34,631 nt of DNA from Bacteroidales bacterium (GTDB lineage: Bacteria > Bacteroidota > Bacteroidia > Bacteroidales > Marinilabiliaceae), in assembly GCA_900766825.1 (NCBI GenBank), contig CAAFWU010000091.1, positions 1-34,631 on the forward strand, written 5' to 3'. The number at the start of each line of letters is the position of its first letter. Position 1 is the first letter of the stretch. A model generated the notes under the pieces. It was not told the DNA's origin, ran no database searches, and worked only from the letters and a program-made list of their open reading frames with translations. Positions 24,713 to 32,360 of this stretch are shown here, piece after piece. The position numbers were made by a program, and so were the translations under genes.

Positions 24713-25606
24713 ATGGAAAACAATAAGATAGACAGTGTACTTGGTCAGCGCGTGAGCTACCCACAGCACTATGACCCAAGCGTATTGGTGCGTGTGGAGC
24801 GTCAGCTCAACCGCGCGGGGTTGGGGCTGCAAGACGAGGCTCTGCCCTTCGTGGGCTACGATATATGGCATGCCTACGAAGTTTCGTGCCTCAACAATTG
24901 GGGGTTGCCCACGGCTGGGGTTATGAAAATAGTCATCCCTTGCACATCGAAATATATTGTTGAGAGCAAGTCACTTAAGCTATACCTCAACTCATACAAT
25001 ATGGAACCCATGGGCACCGATGGCTACAGAGCCAACGAAGCCATGGCCAAACGTGTGCAGAAGGACCTAAGCGATTTGTTGGAGACCGACGTCAAGGTTC
25101 ATGTCTTCGGACCCGAAACCGAGATGCGCCCCATTCGCTCAGAGAACTACATAACTCTTGAGGATCAATTTCCCGTTCTGCTTGGCGAGATTCCGCCCAT
25201 AACTCACTATACTGAAACCCCTGAGCTACTAAAGGTTACGGAGTTTGAGGCTGAACAAAGGATGATGGTCAAGAGTCATCTGCTGCGCTCGAACTGCAGG
25301 GTGACTCACCAGCCCGACTGGGGCACCATATTCATCCGATTGGAAGGCAAACGCATACCCAATCCCTACGAGTTGTTGGCCTATATTGTAAGCTTGAGGG
25401 GCGAGAACCATTTCCATGAGGAGATATGCGAACTGATATTCTGTCGTCTGCAAGAGATTGTGAAGCCTAAGGATTTGTGTGTCACCTGTTTCTACACACG
25501 TCGTGGCGGAATAGACATCAACCCTACCCGCAGCACAAAGATCGATTGGATACCAGGTCCGCTCACTTTTGAGGATCTACTGGAACAGAAATTGGCACGT
25601 AATTAA
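24713..25606 (+). CDS. queF: NADPH-dependent 7-cyano-7-deazaguanine reductase QueF (long form)
   Basis: This is a 297-residue enzyme that reduces preQ0 to preQ1, the step before insertion into tRNA by Tgt. It is the long two-domain (E. coli YqcD) type. The QueF signature ESKSLKLY is at residues 84-91, the catalytic Cys at 195 in SNCRVTHQ, and the following QPDWG at 200-204 holds the catalytic Asp. The C-terminal half contains LRGENHFHEEICE, whose His-Glu pair binds the substrate ring. It completes a preQ1-producing operon; queD, tgt and queA are not in the window. Confidence 0.96.
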   Translation: MENNKIDSVLGQRVSYPQHYDPSVLVRVERQLNRAGLGLQDEALPFVGYDIWHAYEVSCLNNWGLPTAGVMKIVIPCTSKYIVESKSLKLYLNSYNMEPMGTDGYRANEAMAKRVQKDLSDLLETDVKVHVFGPETEMRPIRSENYITLEDQFPVLLGEIPPITHYTETPELLKVTEFEAEQRMMVKSHLLRSNCRVTHQPDWGTIFIRLEGKRIPNPYELLAYIVSLRGENHFHEEICELIFCRLQEIVKPKDLCVTCFYTRRGGIDINPTRSTKIDWIPGPLTFEDLLEQKLARN

Positions 25607-25663
25607 GGTTAATTGGCAACAATGAACCTATTGTTAGCGTAAAAATTGGCTAACAAGTAATCT

Positions 25664-26533
25664 ATGAGCAACAAAACGAAATTCAGCATAGTCCGCACCC
25701 AAGAAAAGCGAGGTGTGAGCCACCGCATAACAATCTTTGTCATAACACTTTGCCTATTGGTCCTTGGGGCGCAGCAAACCATGCGGGCGCAGCAGTGGAC
25801 CGACAGCGTGAGCATCTACACTCAGGGTGCACAGCAAGGCGATGTGCACAGCATAGAGCGTTTGGCCGAGTGCTACCACTGGGGACGTGGCGTGGAGCGT
25901 AACCTGCTGAACGTGATGTTTCTTTTTGAGCAAGCCCACGACTTTGGAGGTGAGACATCGGACTGGTACTTCAACCAGATGGCACCCGACGACGAGATGC
26001 GCCTAATCCACGATGCCCAAGCCGATTTGGACAATAGGCGCAAGAGCGATTTCGAGGTCAAACTGGAGAAATTGCGTGCGCTCAAGAGCCCGAGCGTGGT
26101 CACTCTGGAAGCCATACGCAACGGAGCCCTGCGCCGTCCTGGGGAGAAAAGCATCAAAATATTCCGCTCGGCAGCTCAAGATGGTTGTATGCTTGCCCCC
26201 ATGATGATGTTGTTGGTGCTGGACGTGAACGAAGAGCAAGATAGATTCATTGAGGGCATGACCGACTTGGCTTCATCTGTGCCAATGGCCTACAACACCT
26301 TAGGATTTCTCTACTACGGAGCCAGCTACGACGGCAGCGAGGCCACCGACGTAGCCAAAGCTTTGGAGTGCTTCGCCATGGCCGACAAATATGGCATACT
26401 GTCGCGAGCCAACGCCCGCCGACTGCTCACACACTACCGCAATGAGATGAAGGCTGGGCGCAGACCATGTTCGGATGATGAGATAAAAAGATTGGAAAAA
26501 TTGGCATTGCCCGATTGGGTTTTGGAACAGTAA
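25664..26533 (+). CDS. Sel1-repeat exported protein
   Basis: This is a 289-residue protein with an N-terminal hydrophobic segment (ITIFVITLCLLVLGAQ, about 22-37) that is a signal peptide or anchor after a basic start. A Sel1-like repeat is clear at about 56-92 (GDVHSIERLAECYHWGRGVERN, then LFEQAHDFGG) and degenerate ones at about 150-250, including MAYNTLGFLYYGASYDGSEATDVAKALECFAMADK. Sel1 repeats form helical solenoids used for protein contacts. It starts 57 bases after queF, so it may be read through from the que operon, but no functional link is known. The partner is unknown. Confidence 0.75.
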   Translation: MSNKTKFSIVRTQEKRGVSHRITIFVITLCLLVLGAQQTMRAQQWTDSVSIYTQGAQQGDVHSIERLAECYHWGRGVERNLLNVMFLFEQAHDFGGETSDWYFNQMAPDDEMRLIHDAQADLDNRRKSDFEVKLEKLRALKSPSVVTLEAIRNGALRRPGEKSIKIFRSAAQDGCMLAPMMMLLVLDVNEEQDRFIEGMTDLASSVPMAYNTLGFLYYGASYDGSEATDVAKALECFAMADKYGILSRANARRLLTHYRNEMKAGRRPCSDDEIKRLEKLALPDWVLEQ

Positions 26534-26639
26534 TTAGGTTGTTTACTTATTTTTTTGGGGGGGTGAGTTATCGAATGGAGGTTAAAACACAGCATGTCCA
26601 CCAAACCTTGTGGAGATAAAGGAGTGCGCATAAAGAACA

Positions 26640-27269
26640 CTAACTCGCAATTGTTGCATTCAGTAGTCTTTCTACTTCATACAGTTCATTTTTTCGCTTG
26701 TTCCGAATTGTTTCTATGCTTAGGTAATCTATAAAATCTTCAATAGACAAACCTTTGGCATAAACTCTTCCGCTTCGCTTAAATAGGTTTGAAAGTTTTG
26801 CATATCCATTTACACCTTTAATGTATTTGGGGATCTCTTTTAGTTTAAGAAACTTACAAAGCCCCTCTATGTCATCCAACAACCAATCTTCTATAGAACT
26901 TTTTACTTCAACTCTGCAAAACTCTTCAATACCCAAACGGAGAATAGATTTTTTCAATTTATTCCAGTCAACGATAGGCCATTCTTCATTTTCAAAAACA
27001 TCAGTGGCATAACTGCAAGACACGCCATATATCATCATTCCCCTTTTCTTAGATTTTGGGATTATCTCGGCTTCAAGTTTGCCTATAAACTTGCTGCTGG
27101 CGTAACGACCAACTCCCTTCATGTTCTGTATCTCACAAGAACGGATGGGTGTGGAAGAGTTGGCTCTATAATAATCAACAAGACGACTAAAAACCACTTC
27201 GTCAGTATCACCCTCAACGAATATCACAACATGAGGAACCAAATTCTTGATATTATTCCCTTTCTTCAT
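26640..27269 (-). CDS. TOPRIM-like nuclease-type protein paired with an AAA ATPase
   Basis: This is a 209-residue protein. The N-terminal strand VVIFVEGDTDEVVF (residues 14-27) carries the EGxTD motif seen in TOPRIM folds of OLD-type nucleases, AriB/DUF4435 and related proteins. A second block reads SCSYATDVFENEEWP (84-98) where an Asp-x-Asp would be expected (A88-T89-D90), and a third is SSIEDWLLDDIEGL (124-137), which is typical of this wider family. It starts 12 bases after the ATPase gene, so the two are one operon. I infer an effector (nuclease or nucleotide-cleaving) of a two-gene defence system. The exact family is not certain, and the missing first Asp could mean altered or lost activity. 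Confidence 0.6.
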   Translation of the reverse strand: MKKGNNIKNLVPHVVIFVEGDTDEVVFSRLVDYYRANSSTPIRSCEIQNMKGVGRYASSKFIGKLEAEIIPKSKKRGMMIYGVSCSYATDVFENEEWPIVDWNKLKKSILRLGIEEFCRVEVKSSIEDWLLDDIEGLCKFLKLKEIPKYIKGVNGYAKLSNLFKRSGRVYAKGLSIEDFIDYLSIETIRNKRKNELYEVERLLNATIAS

Positions 27270-27281
27270 GCCAGCAATAGT

Positions 27282-28493
27282 TTAGTCGAATAGTTCAACA
27301 ATTTCTTCAGACTCGGGCTTGAGATTAAGCATCAGTTCAAACATATATTCACCTAATGTCATCTCCATTGCCGATGCACGCTTTACAACTGTCTTCACTT
27401 TTGCCTGCCTAAGTTTATGAAACGAAGCCACACCCTCCTTTGTTGGCAGACCAAATGTCAACTGACATGATTTTAGGTATCGCACAAGATAGGGAGAATG
27501 GCTGGTAATGAGCACATCGACCCCTTCAGCAAACGACTGTACCATAAGAATCACATTCTCTAAAAGCTTGGGATGAACAGAGTTTTCCAACTCTTCAATG
27601 CAAATCAATGACGAGCCAGAAATCTCCGCTTTTATAATTTCTGCAATGATGGTGATAATCCTGCGACTACCACTCGACAAACGAGAAATGCTAATATCTT
27701 GATTATTCGACTTTTCATTGATACGCATATCATATATGGCATCTTCTACACGATATGGCACATTACCATACGAGAGACCAAGCTGAGAGCACGTAGGCGT
27801 TATGGATTTAATGTTAGGTACAATATGAGTTATAGCATCCTCAAAGAGTGAATATTTTATTGGGTAGTACTCCTTTAGGTCGTATATATACTTGCACAAG
27901 GTCTGTTTGTCGAAATTAGCTGTTCCTACCATATTCATGCCTAATTCCTTCAGCCTGCACACTACATCCTTGAAGAAAATATTGTCATTTGCACTCAATA
28001 AATCAATGACTAACTGGCTTTTACTGGCATTTGCTTCCTTATTGCAACGAGCTTTAGCACTTGAGACATATAAGCCGCCACCACCCATAACGCGTTTAAT
28101 CAATGTGTGCGGACGACGATATTCTTTTGAAATCTCCGAAAGTGCTTCCTCAACAATATAACAACCTTCTTCTCCATTATTCCTGGCCCATTCAAAGGAG
28201 AAAGAGTAAGCATACCTTGTCTCATTAACATCCTCGCCCTTAGTCAGTTCTATTCTAAAGCTAAAAGGATCTCCACTAGTTGCAATATTGATAGGGACGA
28301 ACGCAGGATCGCTCATCATCGACTTACGCTCCACCTCAGAAGCACTTATGAAAAGAAAAGCAAACCTAATGCCTTCAAGCACATTACTCTTACCATAGTT
28401 ATTAGGAGCAACCAAGGCATTAAACCCCGTGAGTTCTATGTTAAACTGCTTGATATTACAGAACCCCGAAATTGATATATTGCGTATCTTCAT
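27282..28493 (-). CDS. AAA family ATPase (RecF/OLD-like), putative defence sensor
   Basis: This is a 403-residue protein. The N-terminus IRNISISGFCNIKQF and the P-loop APNNYGKSN at residues 29-37 fit RecF/SMC-like AAA15/AAA21 ATPases, though the first Gly of the P-loop is Ala. A signature-like SRLSSGSRR is near 266-274, a Walker B ICIEELENSVHP near 293-304 and the switch ITSHSPYLV near 325. The middle (about 90-250) is helical and less conserved, as in ATPases with a coiled-coil insert. It is AT-rich compared with its neighbours and followed by the TOPRIM-like gene. The arrangement resembles PARIS (AriA/AriB), Gabija and ATPase-DUF4276 systems, but I cannot assign it to one. Confidence 0.75.
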   Translation of the reverse strand: MKIRNISISGFCNIKQFNIELTGFNALVAPNNYGKSNVLEGIRFAFLFISASEVERKSMMSDPAFVPINIATSGDPFSFRIELTKGEDVNETRYAYSFSFEWARNNGEEGCYIVEEALSEISKEYRRPHTLIKRVMGGGGLYVSSAKARCNKEANASKSQLVIDLLSANDNIFFKDVVCRLKELGMNMVGTANFDKQTLCKYIYDLKEYYPIKYSLFEDAITHIVPNIKSITPTCSQLGLSYGNVPYRVEDAIYDMRINEKSNNQDISISRLSSGSRRIITIIAEIIKAEISGSSLICIEELENSVHPKLLENVILMVQSFAEGVDVLITSHSPYLVRYLKSCQLTFGLPTKEGVASFHKLRQAKVKTVVKRASAMEMTLGEYMFELMLNLKPESEEIVELFD

Positions 28494-28500
28494 GAAAGAA

Positions 28501-28564
28501 AAATTTGCGTGGACAATTTAAATATGCCTTAAAAATAAGACTTAACCTCCGTACACGCAAATTT
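28501..28564 (-). promoter_or_regulatory. Promoter and 11-bp inverted repeat upstream of the ATPase gene
   Basis: On the minus strand a TTTG (-33, 28561-28558), a 20-base spacer and TATTTTTA (-7-like, 28537-28530) form a good Bacteroidota promoter. It is framed by AAATTTGCGTG (28501-28511) and CACGCAAATTT (28554-28564), perfect reverse complements 42 bases apart. One arm covers the -33 box and the other sits just before the start codon, suggesting a regulator binds both. Confidence 0.6.
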
Positions 28565-28927
28565 CTTTTGCTCGGAAATTCAATATATCATGTTTCTCAG
28601 CCCAAGAATAGAATGGTTTAAGGACGATATAAACTATACAATAAGAGATGAATAACCGAGACTACCAAGAGAATAATTCTTGCTAAAACCAGCATTAGGA
28701 CTTATATTTGAGAAAGCGGAATATAGTAGTTGAAACCGCACAAACATCATGAATTACAATATGGCATGGTTGTTGCTTATAATAATGACAATGCTAACAA
28801 CCGATTCTCTACTGCAACTCATTATTCAGAACGGAGATAACAAAATAAACTCGGGGAAATATAGCATCGTGACAAACACATAGCATTAAGTAATAGATAA
28901 TAGAATAAATCTTATCAACTAAACGCA
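28565..28927. other. AT-rich spacer between the ATPase operon and the outer membrane protein gene
   Basis: About 360 bases hold no gene I can support. The content is a plausible promoter at 28679-28710 and a long AT-rich leader. The base composition resembles the defence patch rather than the genes downstream. Confidence 0.5.
28679..28710 (+). promoter_or_regulatory. Bacteroidota promoter (CTTG, TATATTTG) for the outer membrane protein gene
   Basis: TATATTTG (28703-28710) matches TAnnTTTG, and CTTG (28679-28682) lies 20 bases upstream as a -33-like element. This would give a leader of about 210 bases before the start at 28928. Confidence 0.45.
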
Positions 28928-29935
28928 ATGAACATCAGTAGAACACAATTTTGGTTGACAACAGCCTTGGCACTCGGCATGGGTACCCAGAGCATGATTG
29001 CGACCGAAAGGCTTAGCCCCAATGAGATTGAGACTAAGATTGAGACTGAAAATAAAACTAAGACAGATTTTTATGGGACTCGGCCCACTACCGAGGCTCT
29101 CACCGACACCACCATTGAGTGGCGCGGCGTGAAGGTAATTCTCAAGGACAAACGTGAGAGTGTGAACATAGACATCACGGATGCCAACGACAGAGATGCC
29201 ACACCAACCCTCAGTGTGGTGGCCGAGGATGTTTGCGAAGATTTGCCCGAAGACGACAATGACTTTTTCTTAGACACCGACCTCTTTAACCGAAGGCGCA
29301 AGCAATCGCGAGCCTTCGATGCTCACTCCCAATCGTTTTACGTTGGCTTCTGCTCGGCGCTTGGGGCCGATAACTTCGAGAATTCGGTGGGGCGCTCCAT
29401 TGAGATTGGGTTCGACATTTTGACCTTTGACTATGGTCATGGGGCCAGAGTGTTGGAGGACGGGATCAAGACACGACCTAAACGCGGACTGTGGTTTGGT
29501 TTGGGTTTTAACTGGCGGACATATAGAATGGATGGTCGCAAATGGTTCCGTCAGGATGATGGCGAGACGGTGACAGTGAGCAACTTGCCCGACAGTGTAA
29601 GTTTGGATCGCTCACGACTGCGCACATTCCGTTTCGTGCTGCCCGTGGCCTACGAGTGGCAACGGTTGGGGGACACAAAGATGTTTGTTCAGGTGGGTGC
29701 GGCAGCCGAGATTGCCCCAATGGCACGCATCAAAACAGAGTTCAACGTGGGTCGTGCGGGTTACGAGGATCGTTTTGAGGAGCTGCACCACAATGTGTTG
29801 GGCTGCTCGGTGTTTGCTGCGTGGGGCGTTGGGGACTGGGGTCTCTACGTACGCTACGTTCCTACCAAACTGTTTAAGGAGGAGCATGGACCAGAGTTTA
29901 CAAATCTGTCGTTCGGACTTCGCTACTGTCTCTGA
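28928..29935 (+). CDS. Outer membrane beta-barrel protein
   Basis: This is a 335-residue protein with a signal-peptide-like N-terminus (MNISRTQFWLTTALALGMGT). An acidic, probably disordered stretch (about 25-125, rich in Glu, Asp, Thr) precedes a barrel domain with alternating aromatic strands: SFYVGFCSALG, IEIGFDILTFDYG, GLWFGLGFNWRTYRM, RTFRFVLPVAYEWQ, MFVQVGAAAEIAP, GCSVFAAWGVGDWGLYVRYVP and a final FTNLSFGLRYCL. The pattern fits small Bacteroidota outer membrane barrels of the porin-like type. No specific family or substrate is recognised. It is a single-gene unit, closed by the terminator at 29963-30006. Confidence 0.72.
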   Translation: MNISRTQFWLTTALALGMGTQSMIATERLSPNEIETKIETENKTKTDFYGTRPTTEALTDTTIEWRGVKVILKDKRESVNIDITDANDRDATPTLSVVAEDVCEDLPEDDNDFFLDTDLFNRRRKQSRAFDAHSQSFYVGFCSALGADNFENSVGRSIEIGFDILTFDYGHGARVLEDGIKTRPKRGLWFGLGFNWRTYRMDGRKWFRQDDGETVTVSNLPDSVSLDRSRLRTFRFVLPVAYEWQRLGDTKMFVQVGAAAEIAPMARIKTEFNVGRAGYEDRFEELHHNVLGCSVFAAWGVGDWGLYVRYVPTKLFKEEHGPEFTNLSFGLRYCL

Positions 29936-29962
29936 TAGGTGGCTATAAATGAAGATATCTTG

Positions 29963-30006
29963 AGCCTGCGGGAGTTGTTTGCTTCTGCGGGCTTTGTTGT
30001 TTTTTA
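29963..30006 (+). terminator. Terminator of the outer membrane protein gene
   Basis: AGCCTGCGGGAG (29963-29974) pairs along all 12 positions with CTTCTGCGGGCT (29982-29993) when G-U pairs are allowed. TTTGTTGTTTTTT follows. It lies 27 bases after the stop codon. Confidence 0.85.
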
Positions 30007-30017
30007 TTAGATTGAAT

Positions 30018-30086
30018 TTTTGCCACGGAATGTGGCAAAAGCCCACGATATCAATTTGTGCCACAGGTTGTGGCACAAATTGCCAC
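30018..30086. repeat. Two adjacent GCCAC-N5-GTGGC palindromes plus a half site
   Basis: The first is TTTTGCCAC-ggaat-GTGGCAAAA (30018-30040) and the second AATTTGTGCCAC-aggtt-GTGGCACAAATT (30053-30081, 12 perfect pairs). A GCCAC half site follows at 30082-30086. They share the core and 5-base loop but not the flanks. They lie between convergent genes, so promoter operators are unlikely; REP-like elements or 3'-end RNA hairpins are possible. Confidence 0.75.
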
Positions 30087-30189
30087 AACACATAGAAACG
30101 ACATAATAGATTAGATATCAAAGTAAAAGCCAGTATTCATAGGAGGGAATTACAAGTGCATCTGTCAGTCTGCCACAATCATCAACACA

Positions 30190-32325
30190 CTATTCTTTAT
30201 ATAAGGTCATTGTAAAATCCAGCGATATAACTTCTCCTGGCTGCATCTTCGTGCGGTATATATGCACCCACTTGTTGCCAATGTTGTGATACTTGCCCAA
30301 TCGCAAACGCAACCCATATGCACCTTCATTCTTATTCTTTTTAAAAGCCATACGTTCAATATCATAATAGCCGTCTATCTTGCCTCCAACCATAGGCAGT
30401 AAATATTTAATTCCCACTAAATTGACTTCCGGTACACGCTCCATTATATAGATTGTACCACTATGTTCAAGAAATTCGTTGTATTTATCGTCTGCATTGC
30501 GAACATAGCAGGTGAGCACATTTTTCTCGTTGGCATCAGCAGGCAAAAAGCCAACACCTGTGTGGGGTACATCGGGCAACACCTCGAGAGGGTCTCTTCC
30601 CAAATCGCATGGCTCCACGAAAAAATGTTGTCGAAGTTCGTTAAGCAGGTGCTCGTTCTCCGTTTTATACCTATCGTCTCGGTCTAAGGCAAGAGAGTAG
30701 ATACTCTTGTCTTGCTCAAAGGGTGTATATATCTTACCCAATATCTGCTGGAAGTGGGTTTGGATGTATGCCGCATCGTCTACGCCTGGTTTAGCCCTCA
30801 TGGCGTAAAAATCATAGTCCTTCTGTAACCATTCTTGTATCTCACTACGGAATCGGTTACGAATCTTACTCTTCCATAGAGCTTTTTGGCTCGCATTGTC
30901 TCGAGCATAGAGCGATAGGACATAGAGGAAGTTGACGTCGTAGTGGAACAACAGCATTGTGTCGCGGTCGAACAAGCGGTTCATAAACTGCACATTCTTG
31001 TGCTTGTTCTTTTTGCGGTCTGTTTTCTCTATGCCGTCGTCGTCATAGCGGAACTGCGCATCCAACTTTGCCGAGATAAAGAAGTTAGGGATAATTTCAT
31101 AACCTTCTGTTCTTTCGTCGCGCAGTCTCACATGCGAGGTTTTCACGGTATCGTTCAGTCCGTTGAAGATGTCGAGATTCCACTGGATGACGTTGTGGGC
31201 ATAGGTATATTGCTTATAAACAGACTCACGTCCCAGCTCGTGCCCCATCTTATAATATTTGGAGTCGCCAATATAATAGGTCTGTCGGGCATCGGCATCT
31301 TGCTGTCCACGATGCTCACACTCGGTCAGACTGGCCGCCGAGAAGAGATGGTCTACAATTTTTCCATCGTCCTGACGCTTTTTCATTCCGTCGGGCAGCG
31401 GATTATCGCCCACCAGTTCATCAATAATAGCTTCGAAGACAATGTAGAAGTTTTTCACGAGCAGATATTCCCTTCGGTCGGTGCTCACATACACTTGTTT
31501 GCTCTGTTCGAAGAATGCATAGCAGAGGTTCCAGAGTTGCAAAGCCTTGTCGGAGAAATACTTATATTTAATTTGAAGCAGACGTGTCTTTCCCAGACCG
31601 TTCAAATAGGTCTCGAAACGTTTACCAGTGATGAGTTGATAGTTGCAACAAATTTCCTTTGGGAATCCGAAGGTGTCTCCTATATAGTTTAGTATCGAAA
31701 AAAAGATAACAAGCAATTCCTCGTCGAAATTGATGCATCGTTTCTTGTTGACGGGATTGAGGTATATTGGTTGACCATTGTGCACAATGGCATTGGAGGT
31801 TGCTATTGTTCGAGACCAGTTAATTTTGTTCAGACCGCTGTGTTGGTTCTTCACAACAAAAAAGAAGAAGCTTTGGTTGTCGCGGTTGAACTATATGAGC
31901 GACAGCAAGATATCCAAATAGGTATTGCTGAGTCGGCGGGTTCCGTTGCCCACTTGCGCAATTCGCTGATGATAGACGATGTCGGTGTCATTGCGCCTAT
32001 CCTCTTTGAAGACCACTATGGCGCGGTAAATCCAGACAGCAAACTTATATATGAAGTTACGTTCCTCGGGTTCTAAAGGGTTGTTTGCATCAAGATTGGC
32101 TATATCCTCGGGGCGGTATTTACCAAACACACGTTCGGCACCGTCCACATCCTTCAACAATACCTTGGGCAGAATGAATACACAGTCGCGAAGCAGGGTG
32201 TTGTAATAATACCCTACGTAGTGTATCGACACACGTCCATCTATACTCTCCAAAGCATCAATGCCTTGCAGAATATCTTTGACGTCGGCAACATCATACT
32301 GGTATTCTTCTATCAAGATTCTCAT
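30190..32325 (-). pseudogene. LlaJI/McrC-like restriction subunit interrupted by an in-frame TAG
   Basis: The frame starts MRILIEEYQYDVADVK at 32325 and runs to 30190, about 711 codons, with a single internal TAG at 31891-31893. Upstream of it 144 residues include HYVGYYYNTLLRDCVFILPKV, a LlaJI-family N-terminal pattern. Downstream the same frame continues without break (FNRDNQSFFFF, then KNQHSGLNKINWSRT) through the central and C-terminal region with YYIGDSKYYKMG, where Asp and the following Lys look like a PD-(D/E)xK nuclease core. Both parts belong to one protein. It follows the McrB-like gene by 35 bases. A GTG at 31854 could restart a 554-residue product, but without the N-terminal domain. 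The true stop is also TAG. Confidence 0.8.
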
Positions 32326-32360
32326 TCGGTCCTTACATCAGGAAGAGAGCAATTAACGTT

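Noticed and set aside
24713..25606. GTP cyclohydrolase I
   Set aside because: QueF shares the T-fold with FolE, but the ESKSLKLY and catalytic Cys with QPDWG show a QueF reductase.
26534..26639. Homopolymer run of G after T (near 26550-26567) as a phase-variable tract
   Set aside because: It lies between genes after the Sel1 gene stop and not in a promoter or coding sequence that I can identify.
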